A stretch of 37,500 nucleotides of DNA, taken from contig NZ_NRRV01000031.1 of the NCBI RefSeq assembly GCF_016583825.1, forward strand, positions 1 to 37,500, written 5' to 3'. This document shows positions 24,809 to 33,666 of this stretch, piece after piece (within the stretch, counting starts at the first letter, position 1; each line of letters begins with the position of its first letter). This DNA is from Thiohalocapsa halophila. Its GTDB lineage: Bacteria; Pseudomonadota; Gammaproteobacteria; Chromatiales; Chromatiaceae. The notes beneath the pieces were generated by a model. The model saw only the letters and a list, made by a program, of their open reading frames with translations. It searched no databases and was not told the origin of the DNA. A program made the position numbers and the translations under genes.

Positions 24809-26983
24809 TCAGCGGGAACGGGACAAGCGCGGCACATCGAGGTCCGCCAGGGCATTGCTCAGCATGATGAGCGTGCGCGGACCGGCGATGCCGTCGGCGA
24901 CGAGCCCCTCGGCTTGCTGGAAGCGACGTACCGCCGCCGTGACAGTGTCATCGTAACGCGCTGGGTCGACCGTCATCTCGCTGCCCGGCAGCAGCGCCAA
25001 CCGCTCGCGCAGCCACGCGATCGCATCCTCCGGATCACGCACACCGATGACCCGGCCGCCGGCCGGCGGCGGGCGCCACAACAGCAGATAGTCGCCGGAC
25101 CAGCGCTCGTCCAGCAGGGCAATGGGTACGCGCATCAAGGCGCCATCCCGGTATACCAGCGCGTGCTCCTCGTCCAGGCCGCCGACCACGACGAAGCCCG
25201 TCTCGTTACCCGCGAGCCGCAGCTTCAGGGCGGCGGGGCGGTCGAATCGGCGCAGGTCCGACCAGCGGCCCTGACTGCGCTCACAGGCGAGCGCGAAGGC
25301 CGGGACAGCGGCGCAGTCCAGGAAGCGCACGCCGGGCGCGGTCTCGGCCTGCCAGAGCCGCAGGAGCTCGTCCACCACGGCGTTCTCGACCACCAGGGCA
25401 TCGGCGAGGCGATCCGCGCCGAGCGTCGGTACCACCGGCGTAACGCGGGCGGTGGCGATGCGCGGGGGGCGCGCTGCTGGGGCGGGCTCGGCGTCATCTT
25501 GGGTGCCCTGGTCGGCAGCCGGATTGGTTTCGACGCTCGCCGCTGCATCCGCGGCCGGTGCCGGCTCCGCCGGCGGCGAGCTCGCGCCCACCACAGCGGC
25601 AAGGCTCGGTGCCGCGGCATCGCCGCCGGCGGCGGCCGGGGGCTGCGCATTTGGCGCCAGAGCGTCCGCTGTCTCCGGGGCAGCGGGCGTTTGCGAGGCC
25701 GCCGCCTGGGGGACTTCCGCCTCCGATGCCGCGAGCGCCTCTGGGTCCGCAGCGGCTGTCGCCTGGGCCGAGTCCTCCGAGCCTGTGTCGGCAGTCATGA
25801 TCGCCGACTCGGCGGCAGCGTCGCCGCCGCCATCGCCGCTGGAGCTGCTGGCGGCGTTCTCGGCGCCCGTATCAGCCGTGCTCGCATGAGCCAAATCGAG
25901 CTCAGAGGCCTCGTCTGGCGCCTCTGCCGGCTGCGATGGATCAGCGGGGCTGGTCTGGAGCGGGGCCGACGCCATCGCCGACTCCGCAGTGACGCCCTTG
26001 GCGTGCTGCTCCAAGCCGATCGCGGCCAGCCATTCGGCGGGTAGTTGCGTGGGCCATGTATCCGGCAGGCGCTGCGACAGATCCGAGGCGCCGATCCACA
26101 CACCGAGGCCCAGCGCGCCGACGACCGCTGCGGCGGCGCCGAGGGCGCTGCGCCGGCGCGGCAGGGCGGGGTCGGCGCGGTCGATGACCTCGCGTGCGGC
26201 GGCATCGACGATCAGCGGGGTCACCTGCAAGCGCCGGGACACCGCAGCCCCGAGCAGGGCCCGGTCACAGAGCAGATTGATGAGCCTAGGGACGCCGCGG
26301 GTGTGCCGGTGCACGCGCCTCAGCGCCCGCGCCGTGAACAGGGGGCGCTCGACACCGGCGACGGCGATGCGGTGGTCAACATAGGCCGCCGTCTCCTTCG
26401 GGCCCAGCGGGGTCAGGTGGTAACGCGCGGTGATGCGTTGATTCAACTGACGCAGGTCGGGGCTCGCCAGCAGGCTGCGCAGCTCCGGCTGCCCGATGAG
26501 AAAGATCTGCAGCAGCTTCTGCTTGGACGTCTCCAGATTCGTCAGCAGCCGGATCTGCTCCAGCACCTTCGGGCGCAGATTCTGGGCCTCGTCAATGATG
26601 AGCACCGGCCGGCGCCCGCGCGCATGCGCATCTAGCAGGAAGCGGTTCAGGTGGTCGAGCATCGCCTTCACGGATGGCTCGCCCGCCGGCAGCGCCACGC
26701 GGAACTCGTCGCAAATGGCGTGCAGAAGCTCCGCGGCCGTCATCGCCGGATTCAGCACCAGGGCGATGTCGACGCCCTCCGGCAATTGCTCGAGGAAGGC
26801 CCGGCAGACCGTGGTCTTGCCGGTGCCCACCTCGCCCGTCAAGAGGACGAAGCCCCCGCCGCCGCCTGCCCCGTAGAGCAGGTGCGCCAGGGCCTCGCGA
26901 TGCTGTCCGCTCAGGAACAGGTAATGCGGGTCCGGCGTAATGGAGAAGCTGGGCTCTTTGAGGCCGAAATATTTGGGGTACAC
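24809..26983 (-). CDS. gspA: ExeA/GspA-like AAA ATPase with peptidoglycan-binding domain
   Basis: The 724-residue protein begins with the ExeA motif YPKYFGLKEPSFSITPDPHYLFLS. An AAA ATPase follows with Walker A GEVGTGKTT and Walker B VLIIDEAQNL, and ends near residue 270. One membrane helix (LGAAAAVVGALGLGVWIG) lies at about 280-300, followed by an Ala/Pro/Asp-rich linker. A C39-like degenerate domain comes next (LDCAAVPAFALACERSQGRW, EEHALVYRDGALMRVPIALL), then a peptidoglycan-binding domain (VTAAVRRFQQAEGLVADGIAGPRTLIML). It works with GspB to place the type II secretin in the cell wall. The start is GTG 26981-26983, so that the family's N-terminus is complete. No other gsp genes are in view. 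Confidence 0.92.
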   Translation of the reverse strand: MYPKYFGLKEPSFSITPDPHYLFLSGQHREALAHLLYGAGGGGGFVLLTGEVGTGKTTVCRAFLEQLPEGVDIALVLNPAMTAAELLHAICDEFRVALPAGEPSVKAMLDHLNRFLLDAHARGRRPVLIIDEAQNLRPKVLEQIRLLTNLETSKQKLLQIFLIGQPELRSLLASPDLRQLNQRITARYHLTPLGPKETAAYVDHRIAVAGVERPLFTARALRRVHRHTRGVPRLINLLCDRALLGAAVSRRLQVTPLIVDAAAREVIDRADPALPRRRSALGAAAAVVGALGLGVWIGASDLSQRLPDTWPTQLPAEWLAAIGLEQHAKGVTAESAMASAPLQTSPADPSQPAEAPDEASELDLAHASTADTGAENAASSSSGDGGGDAAAESAIMTADTGSEDSAQATAAADPEALAASEAEVPQAAASQTPAAPETADALAPNAQPPAAAGGDAAAPSLAAVVGASSPPAEPAPAADAAASVETNPAADQGTQDDAEPAPAARPPRIATARVTPVVPTLGADRLADALVVENAVVDELLRLWQAETAPGVRFLDCAAVPAFALACERSQGRWSDLRRFDRPAALKLRLAGNETGFVVVGGLDEEHALVYRDGALMRVPIALLDERWSGDYLLLWRPPPAGGRVIGVRDPEDAIAWLRERLALLPGSEMTVDPARYDDTVTAAVRRFQQAEGLVADGIAGPRTLIMLSNALADLDVPRLSRSR

Positions 26984-27207
26984 GCTTCGCTCGCGATCAC
27001 CGTATGTGTCCGACAGTCCGGGCTAGCAGGTGTCTGGCACCACTGCAAAGGGCACCGATATCTGCCGAGAATGATAGAGAAAAGTCGGGCAAGCTGCACC
27101 CACTACCCGCGTGCTTGCCGATGAGCTGGCGCGCGGCGCCGAGCACATGCGGCAGACCTGGCCGCGGCATCGCGCGTTATCATGGACGCCATGCTCCCCC
27201 GCCGGCA

Positions 27208-28458
27208 ATGATCGAGATGGACCAGACGACAGAGCGAGCGCTGCGGCTCTACGCCTTCGGCGATGTCATGCTGCACGGGCGCTACCAGGCGCATGCCGAC
27301 GCCGGCACCGCCGCCGATCTCTTCGCGCCGCTGAGCGCACTGCTTGCGGATGCGGACCTGGCGGTGGGGAATCTGGAGACACCGCTCACCACCGCGGGCA
27401 CCGCTCGCGCCGACAAGCTGTGCCTGCGCGGCGATCCCGTCTATGCCCGCCACCTCGCCGAGGCCGGGGTGTCCGTTCTGAGCCTGGCCAACAACCACTG
27501 CATGGACTTCGGTGCCGATGCCCTCGCCGAGACCCGGGCGCTGCTGGACGCCGCCGGTATCGCCAGCACCGGCGCCGGTGCCGATCTCGCATCGGCGACG
27601 GCGCCGGTCATCGTCGAGCGCCACGGTATCCGGGTCGGCCTGCTCGCCGCCTGTGATGCGCTCACCAAGCCGGCACCCGCCGCGACTGCGACGACGCCCG
27701 GTATCGCGCCATTGGAGCCGGAGGCGGTGCTCGCGGCCGTGGACGCATTGCGCCCGCAGGTGGATCACCTGGTGTTGATGCTGCATTGGGGGCTGGAGTA
27801 CAGCCCCCTGCCGACCCCGGAACAGGTCCAGCTCGCCGACGCCGCCATTGCACGGGGGGTGTCCGTCATCCTGGGCCATCATAGTCATTGTATGCAGGGC
27901 GTGATGCAGCGCGGCGGCGCCGTCGTCGCCTACAGCCTGGCGAATCTCACCGACGACGGCGTGGACCTGAAGACACCCATGCGGCACTACCTGGCGCCGC
28001 TCACCGAGGTGGACCGGGAATCCTTCCTGCTGCGGTTGGCGCTGCACAAGGACCGCGTGGAGCTGCTGGAGCCGGTGCCGCTGTGGCTGGACGACAGCGG
28101 CCGGCCGACGGCGGCCACCGGTGAGCGGGCGGAGAAGATCCGCGCGCAGCTCGCGGACTGCACCGCGCAACTGGCGGCTACCGCGGACCTGGAGACCCAT
28201 TGGGCGGACAGTGTCATCGAGCGGCGCGTGGCGGGGCCGCTGATCTCCTGGTGGCGCGACGGCAGCCTGTGGGACAAGATGCGCCGCTTCCGCCCCGGAC
28301 AGCTGGTGTCCGCTTGGCTGCTGCTCACCACCTACCTCAAGGTCCGTTTCTCGCGCGGCGACGACCGCTGGCTGTTGTACAACGAGCGCAACGACACCCG
28401 CCCGATGCCGGCCGTGCGCCAGCCCCGCAGCGGCTCGGACAATGGCGGCACCGAGTGA
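27208..28458 (+). CDS. CapA-family (poly-gamma-glutamate synthesis type) metallophosphatase-like protein
   Basis: The 416-residue protein has the CapA fold motifs GDVMLHGRY, VGNLETPLT, LANNHCMDFG, LHWGLEYSPLPTPEQ and GHHSHCMQGV. These correspond to the metal-binding residues of the metallophosphatase-like family used in capsule and polyglutamate biosynthesis. No signal peptide is obvious, so it may be cytoplasmic or peripheral. Its C-terminal ~90 residues (HWADSVIERRVAGPLISWWRD, LVSAWLLLTTYLKVRF) form an extra region with a hydrophobic helix. It heads a plus-strand group with GT2, an AsnB-like gene and GT4. ATG 27208 is used. A second ATG lies three codons on. Confidence 0.85.
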   Translation: MIEMDQTTERALRLYAFGDVMLHGRYQAHADAGTAADLFAPLSALLADADLAVGNLETPLTTAGTARADKLCLRGDPVYARHLAEAGVSVLSLANNHCMDFGADALAETRALLDAAGIASTGAGADLASATAPVIVERHGIRVGLLAACDALTKPAPAATATTPGIAPLEPEAVLAAVDALRPQVDHLVLMLHWGLEYSPLPTPEQVQLADAAIARGVSVILGHHSHCMQGVMQRGGAVVAYSLANLTDDGVDLKTPMRHYLAPLTEVDRESFLLRLALHKDRVELLEPVPLWLDDSGRPTAATGERAEKIRAQLADCTAQLAATADLETHWADSVIERRVAGPLISWWRDGSLWDKMRRFRPGQLVSAWLLLTTYLKVRFSRGDDRWLLYNERNDTRPMPAVRQPRSGSDNGGTE

Positions 28459-29422
28459 GCCGCCGCCGGCGCCGTCTCGGGCGATGCCGACGATCACCAC
28501 CGTCATCCCTGCGCACAACGCGGCGCCCTATCTCGGCGCTTGCTTGGACAGCGTGCTGGGCCAGTCCGGCCCCTTCCGCCACGAGGTCGTCGTCGTGGAC
28601 GATGCCTCCACCGACGCGACGGCCGAGATCGCAGCGGCCCGCGACGCCGTGCGCCTGCTCCAGCTGCCTGTCAACCGGGGTCCCTCGGCAGCTCGCAATG
28701 CCGGCATCGACGCCGCCAGCGGCGGCTATGTCGCCTTCCTGGATGCCGACGACCTCTGGCCGCCGGGGCGCATTGCGGCGGGGCTCTCGGTTTTGCATGC
28801 GCACCCGGATATCGGTCTCGTCTTCGGCGACTGCGCCCTCTTCGATGATGCAGGGGAGCGGATGGCGTCCTTCTTCGCGGACGCCGGCCTGGATGACGCC
28901 TTCTGGGGCGATGGGCTGCGGATCATAGATCAGGATCTGAAGCTGTTCCGCCGCAACTACATTCCGACGGGCGCAGTGCTCGTGCGCCGGGAGCAGCTGC
29001 GCGCAGTGGGCGGCTTTGATCCCGCGCGACGCTTGGTGGAAGACCTGGAGCTGTGGCTGCGGCTTGCGCGGATTTGCCGTTTCGCGCATGTGCCGATGCT
29101 GTGGCAGCACAAGCGTTGCCACGGAGCCAACGCCTCCAACCGCCGGGAGGCGATGGCGCTCGCCAACTTGGCGGTGCTAGACGAGCATTGGCGCCCGCGC
29201 CGGCGGGCACTGCGCCGTCGCGGGCTGCGCATGCGGGACTATTTCGCCTACGAGTACCTGTTGCTCGGCGATCTGCGCGCCCGTGCCGGCGATGCTCGCG
29301 GCGCACGCCGGTGGTACCTGCGCGCGCTGCGCACGGCACCGTCGCCGCGCGCCCTCTATCATTGGCTGGGCGCCTGGCGCGGACTGACGCCGGCGGCCCC
29401 GACCGCCGCCGGGAAGTCGTGA
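28442..29422 (+). CDS. family 2 glycosyltransferase
   Basis: The 326-residue protein has the GT2/GT-A start ITTVIPAHNAAPYLGACLDSVLGQSG and then VVVVDDASTDAT. NRGPSAARNAGIDAASGGYVAFLDADDLW with a DxD motif and the acceptor-side PTGAVLVRREQLRAVGGFD follow. It transfers a sugar from an activated donor and probably acts in polysaccharide assembly. ATG 28442 overlaps the CapA-like gene's end by 17 bases. An internal ATG at 28484 (MPTITTVIP) is the other likely start. The C-terminal ~80 residues (HWRPRRRALRRRGLRMRDY) are Arg-rich. The stop overlaps the next gene's GTG by GTGA. Confidence 0.9.
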   Translation: MAAPSEPPPAPSRAMPTITTVIPAHNAAPYLGACLDSVLGQSGPFRHEVVVVDDASTDATAEIAAARDAVRLLQLPVNRGPSAARNAGIDAASGGYVAFLDADDLWPPGRIAAGLSVLHAHPDIGLVFGDCALFDDAGERMASFFADAGLDDAFWGDGLRIIDQDLKLFRRNYIPTGAVLVRREQLRAVGGFDPARRLVEDLELWLRLARICRFAHVPMLWQHKRCHGANASNRREAMALANLAVLDEHWRPRRRALRRRGLRMRDYFAYEYLLLGDLRARAGDARGARRWYLRALRTAPSPRALYHWLGAWRGLTPAAPTAAGKS

Positions 29423-31185
29423 ACGGACTGCTGGGCGCGGCGAGCCTCGGCTCGGGGAGTCTCGCACGCCTCGGCGCCTACGCCGAGCGCCGAGATGGCG
29501 TGACGCTGTGCCCGCCCGGCGCCTTCGCGCTTTGGCGCATCGGCGCGCCGGCGGGCGGGCTGCGCACCATGCGCTCCGAGGGAGTCCAGGCCTGGCTGCT
29601 CGGCGATCTGTTCACGCCCCCGAGCCCCGCATCCAGCCCACCGCCGGAGGGGCTATTGGACGCCTACAGGCGGCAAGGACACCGCTGGGTGTGGTCGCTG
29701 GAGGGACAGTTCGCCCTTGCTCTCTGGGATCCGGCCCGCCGTGAGCTCGCCTTGTACCGAGACGATTCCAGCACCCGCAGCCTCTACTACCACCAGTTGC
29801 CGGGTGGGGCAGTCGTGTTCTCGGACCGGCTGGATCTGCTGGTGCACTGTCCACTGGTGCCGCGGCGGCTGTCCCGGGACGGACTGCACGAATACCTGCG
29901 GCTGCTCGACATCACCAGTCCCAATACCATCTACGCGGGCGTGCGCAGCATCGAGCCCGGAGTGCTCTGCCTGCATGATCGCCACGGCGTGCATCGACGC
30001 CGGCCGCAGACCACGGCCACGGCGACGGCGACCGCGGATGTCGATGGGCCTGTACCGACCCTGGAGCAGGCGGCGGGCACCTTGGACGGCCTGCTGACAG
30101 AGGCCATTGCCAGGCGCACGGCCGATGCCGAGTCCCTGGTGTGCTTTCTAAGCGGAGGCGTCGACTCCGCCTACCTCTGCGCACTGGCGGCAGCTCAGGG
30201 CCTAGAGGTCACCGCAGTGACCGTCGGATTCGCGGATGCGGTGGCTGACGAAGCCGCCGTGGCCGCTTCAATCGCGGCGGCGCTCGGCATCCGCCATCGC
30301 ATCCTGCGCTTCTCTATCCCAGAATATCAGCGCGCCTTCGCGGATCTCGCGGCGGCCGAGTATCCCTTCGCGGACCCTGCTGGAGCGCCCACGCTGCTCG
30401 CCTTCGAGAAGGCCCGAGACAGCGCAGAGATCGCGCTGGACGGCACCGGCGCCGACACCCTGCTCGGCATCATGCCCGCGCGCCACCAGCGCATTGCCGT
30501 TGAGTACGCGGCACGGCTGCCCTATGCGCTGCGGCGTGCACTGGCGGGCCTGATGACACCGGTGCCGGGCTTGCGAGACTACCGGCCGCTGCTGGATTTC
30601 GGCGACCCGCAAGAGGTGCTGATGCGCTGGCGCGGCTGGCCGCGGCGCACCATCCAACGCGTGTGCGGGCGGCCTGTGGACTTGGGCGGCAGCCGCTTTT
30701 ATCAGATCCACCGCAGCTTTGCGCCCGGGGCGCACATGGCCCGCTACAGCGCCCTCATGGGCACGCTGCCGGATGACCGCATTCACGTCGCCTCGGCGCA
30801 CACGGGACTGCGCGTGCGCTTCCCGTTCTTTGCACCCGCGGTGGCCGACTATGTCGAGCGCCTGCCGGTGCAGCTGCGCTATGCCGCAGGCGAGCACAAG
30901 CGGGTGTTGAAGCACGCACTTGCGCGGCACCTAGCGCGTGCCCTTTGGGACCTGCCCAAGCACGGGTTCGATTTCCCCTTCGATGACCTGCTGATGGCGG
31001 ACGACCATGCCTTGCTGCGCGCCTATGCCGATGCCCCGACCCTGGAGCGGCTGGGCTGCACCAATCCGGCGAGGCTGAGCCAGGCCGTGGCGCAGTACCG
31101 CGCCGGTCATCGGGCAGACCGCTTCCGTGTCTGGGCGTTGGCGGTGCTCGGCGCCTGGCTGCAGCAGCATGACTTGTCTGCGTGA
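29419..31185 (+). CDS. asparagine synthetase-like protein lacking the N-terminal glutaminase cysteine
   Basis: The 588-residue protein has an N-terminal domain shaped like AsnB glutaminase (QGHRWVWSLEGQFALALWDPARRELALYRDDSSTRSLYY). It begins VNGLLGAAS instead of MCGI, so the nucleophilic Cys2 is missing. The C-terminal ATP-pyrophosphatase domain is intact: LSGGVDSAYL at about 244-253, and ALDGTGADTLLG. It may use ammonia or another amine, or be a different ligase such as a macrocyclase-type AsnB relative. In this glycosyltransferase cluster, amidation of a sugar acid is the simplest idea. GTG 29419-29421 overlaps the GT2 stop by 4 bases. No Met or Cys start further upstream is plausible. Confidence 0.82.
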   Translation: MNGLLGAASLGSGSLARLGAYAERRDGVTLCPPGAFALWRIGAPAGGLRTMRSEGVQAWLLGDLFTPPSPASSPPPEGLLDAYRRQGHRWVWSLEGQFALALWDPARRELALYRDDSSTRSLYYHQLPGGAVVFSDRLDLLVHCPLVPRRLSRDGLHEYLRLLDITSPNTIYAGVRSIEPGVLCLHDRHGVHRRRPQTTATATATADVDGPVPTLEQAAGTLDGLLTEAIARRTADAESLVCFLSGGVDSAYLCALAAAQGLEVTAVTVGFADAVADEAAVAASIAAALGIRHRILRFSIPEYQRAFADLAAAEYPFADPAGAPTLLAFEKARDSAEIALDGTGADTLLGIMPARHQRIAVEYAARLPYALRRALAGLMTPVPGLRDYRPLLDFGDPQEVLMRWRGWPRRTIQRVCGRPVDLGGSRFYQIHRSFAPGAHMARYSALMGTLPDDRIHVASAHTGLRVRFPFFAPAVADYVERLPVQLRYAAGEHKRVLKHALARHLARALWDLPKHGFDFPFDDLLMADDHALLRAYADAPTLERLGCTNPARLSQAVAQYRAGHRADRFRVWALAVLGAWLQQHDLSA

Positions 31186-31322
31186 TGCACGCTGGCGGAG
31201 CGCCCGACGAGCACCGGCGCTCAGACAGAAACCGCCGGCTCGTTCCTGCGGCTGCGGCGAGTCATGTACCATCGTCGCATTACTGTGACGCCAATGCCGC
31301 CGGATGCCGGCTCCACGCACTG

Positions 31323-32504
31323 TTGAAACCCGTCCGCATTCTCATGTTCGCGCGCTACCTGCCGCCGGAGTACAGCGGTGCAGCGGCGCAGGCGTTTCTG
31401 CTGGCGGGCCAGCTTCGCGCGCGCGGACATCATGTGGAGTTCGCCACACAGTCCTGGAGCGGACAACGGCGGGATTACGAGGTGGACGGCTTTCGGGTGA
31501 CGGCGCTGTCGATGCAGTTACAAGCCAGACACCAGGAGTTCAGTGTGTGGCGCAGCTTGGCGGCACACTTGTGGCAGCGCAGACACGCAGTGGACATCCT
31601 CCATGGCCAGGGCGCCTACTACACGCAAAGCATCCTGGGGCCCTTTGGACGCTTCCTCGGCAAGCCGACACTGGTGAAAGCCAGCCTGTCGCAGAATGAC
31701 CTCTCCAGTCTGACACATTCCACCATCGCGCCGGTCCACCGCCGCTTCCTGCGGCTCGTGGATGCCTATGTCGCCATCAGCGAGGAGCTCCAGATCGAGT
31801 TCGCGCAGAAGGGACTCCGCGCAGATCGCGTTTGGCACATCCCGAACGGCGTCGACACGAGCCGCTTCCGTCCGGTGCCGGAGGCGGAGCGGCAGCGGCT
31901 GGCAGCAGCCATTGGACTCACGGCGAGTCAGCCCATCGCGCTCTTCGTGGGTGTGTTCGACGAGCGCAAGCGCATCGGCTGGCTCATGCGCGAGTGGGTG
32001 GCCGCCAACGGCTTCGGCACGGGCGTGCATTTGGTCGCCGTCGGCCCGACGAGCCGCGACAGCTATGGCGAGGCCCTGAAGCAAGAGCTACGCGATCTGG
32101 CGGCAGCGCATCCGCGGCTGCTGAGCGTGCGTGACTTCACCCCGGACATTCTCCGGCACTACCAAGCGGCGAGCCTGCTGGTCTTTCCCTCCTTGCAGGA
32201 GGGCTTGCCCAATACCGTGCTGGAGGCCATGGCCTGCGGCCTGCCCTGCGTGGTGGCCCGCGCGTCCGGCTCGCGCGAGCTCGTTCAAGACGACGTCAAC
32301 GGTGCCACATTCGCCATTGACGAAACCGCGGAGCTTCGCGACGCGCTGCACCGCGTGTTGCTCGACCTGCCCCGGCTGGGCGCGCGCAGCCGCGAGCTCG
32401 CGGTTCAGCACTACAGCATCGGCGCCATTACGGACCGTTACGAAGCCCTCTACGCACATCTGCTGAGGCAGCGCCGGGGGCTCCCTTGGGGTCAGCCGAC
32501 GTAG
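31323..32504 (+). CDS. family 4 glycosyltransferase
   Basis: This is a GT-B protein of the GT4 class. It starts at KPVRILMFARYLPPEYSGAAAQAFLLAGQLRARGHHVEFAT. It carries AYVAISEELQIEF, HIPNGVDTSRFRP in the inter-domain region, and the C-terminal nucleotide-sugar signature FPSLQEGLPNTVLEAMACGLPCVVA. The start is uncertain. TTG 31323 sits just before the first strand. The frame is open to GTG 31182, which overlaps the previous stop as GTGA, but the intervening 47 residues (HAGGAPDEHRRSDRNRR and so on) do not look like protein. ATG 31344 would cut the first beta strand. It is the last gene of the plus-strand polysaccharide group. Confidence 0.88.
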   Translation: MKPVRILMFARYLPPEYSGAAAQAFLLAGQLRARGHHVEFATQSWSGQRRDYEVDGFRVTALSMQLQARHQEFSVWRSLAAHLWQRRHAVDILHGQGAYYTQSILGPFGRFLGKPTLVKASLSQNDLSSLTHSTIAPVHRRFLRLVDAYVAISEELQIEFAQKGLRADRVWHIPNGVDTSRFRPVPEAERQRLAAAIGLTASQPIALFVGVFDERKRIGWLMREWVAANGFGTGVHLVAVGPTSRDSYGEALKQELRDLAAAHPRLLSVRDFTPDILRHYQAASLLVFPSLQEGLPNTVLEAMACGLPCVVARASGSRELVQDDVNGATFAIDETAELRDALHRVLLDLPRLGARSRELAVQHYSIGAITDRYEALYAHLLRQRRGLPWGQPT

Positions 32505-32539
32505 AGGACGCCAGGCACTGTACCGCGCTTCGCGTGCCC

Positions 32540-32839
32540 TCAATTTGCGGCGAGCAGTCCGTCCCAAACCTCCAGCAAGCGCGCCAGATCCGGTACGTCC
32601 CAGTGCGGGTGCCGCAGGTCCTGCGACCAAGGTGCCTATGTTGCGAAGCGCCCGGGACGCACCAGAGCCGCTCGCATGCCGACATACACCGCGCCTGCGA
32701 TATCCGTAACCGGCCGATCGCCGACCATGACACAGTCCTGTGCCGCGACACCGAATGTGTTGCGCACTCGGTCAGAGGCTGCGCGTGCCGCCGCGTCACT
32801 GCGGCTTGGGGCTCGGCGCGCTGAGGCGACGGCTTGCAA
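32540..32839 (-). pseudogene. HAD-family hydrolase, broken C-terminal remnant
   Basis: The frame from about 32839 gives VRNTFGVAAQDCVMVGDRPVTDIAGAVYVGMRAALVRPGRFAT, containing the HAD motif IV (GDRPVTDIAGA...GM). It then hits an in-frame TAG at about 32636. After that stop the same frame continues SQDLRHPHWDVPDLARLLEVWDGLLAAN to a TGA at 32540-32542, which looks like the family's natural C-terminus. The N-terminal half with the DxD nucleophile is absent, since the DUF3501 gene ends at 32879. It is therefore a truncated gene with a nonsense codon. Confidence 0.7.
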
Positions 32840-32878
32840 GACCGCATCCGTATGGGTCCACGCAACGCAGGACGCGCA

Positions 32879-33460
32879 TCAGTCGAGGTCTGCGGCCAAG
32901 GCGGCGCGGCGCGCTGCGTCGAGCTCGACTGCATAGTCGTACTCTGGGTGGTCGGTACCCATGTGCAAGGATGCGCCTTGCTTGACTGCTCGGCAGGTCT
33001 CCGCCGGCAGCTGGAAGCGGAGAAAATGCACCGACGAGGTCTTGTCGGCGCTCTCGCGCTCCAGGTCTTCGTCGGCGATCGCGTAGACCTTGGCCTGATC
33101 ATCGGCCCGGACCCAGACCTTGTCCTCGATGCCGATGAGCCGGGAGAGCGCGACGCGCCGCTCGTCGACGTCCTCGATTTCCACCATGAAGGTCGCCTTC
33201 CAGTTATCCCCGTCCGGTATCAGCGGGTTGTAGGCGTCGAGCTCTTCCTGAATGCCGGCTGGCTCGAAAATGCGCTCAGCACGCAACATTTCCTGGACCT
33301 GGTACTGCATGGTGAGCCGATCCTCGAAATACAGCGCCGCGTGCGGACCAATGGGAACACGCCGAGACCGCTTATGGGCCATGACCTCGGCGCGGAAGTC
33401 GGCACGCCGCTCGGCGTACTGCTCCAGGCTGAAGAGATCGTCGCGGGTCAGTGCTTGCAT
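32879..33460 (-). CDS. DUF3501 family protein
   Basis: The 193-residue protein matches DUF3501: LTRDDLFSLEQYAERRADFRAEVMAHKRSRRVPIGPHAALYFEDRLTMQYQVQEMLRAERI, then DNWKATFMVEIEDVDERRVALSRLIGIEDKVWV and ASLHMGTDHPEYDY. Function is unknown. It is usually found after a rubrerythrin gene and a GlpC/HdrD-like Fe-S gene in aerobic chemolithotrophs and proteobacteria, and is thought to belong to an oxidative-stress unit. Here the Fe-S gene is 204 bases upstream and no rubrerythrin is seen. ATG 33458-33460 with GGAGA upstream. Confidence 0.9.
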   Translation of the reverse strand: MQALTRDDLFSLEQYAERRADFRAEVMAHKRSRRVPIGPHAALYFEDRLTMQYQVQEMLRAERIFEPAGIQEELDAYNPLIPDGDNWKATFMVEIEDVDERRVALSRLIGIEDKVWVRADDQAKVYAIADEDLERESADKTSSVHFLRFQLPAETCRAVKQGASLHMGTDHPEYDYAVELDAARRAALAADLD

Positions 33461-33620
33461 GCTGTCTCTCCTGGGAGGCAGTGGGCGGGGCTGCTAGCGA
33501 AGATCGGGGAGCAACGCCGAATTTCACCTGGTTGCGATCAACCGACCTGCGAGAGGCGGACGCCTGTAACGCATCCAAGGCGGGACGCTGGTACGTCTAG
33601 CCCGATGCCATCAATGGCCT

Positions 33621-33666
33621 GAGCTGATCGGCTTGGCCAGCAACGCCGGCCCAGGCCGATCAGCTC
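33621..33666 (-). terminator. long hairpin between the Fe-S gene and DUF3501
   Basis: GAGCTGATCGGC (33621-33632) and GCCGATCAGCTC (33655-33666) are a perfect 12-bp inverted repeat, extended by TTGGCC/GGCCCA with one mismatch. The hairpin begins at the stop codon of the Fe-S gene. No T-tract follows. It could be a processing or attenuation element that reduces DUF3501 expression. Confidence 0.55.
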
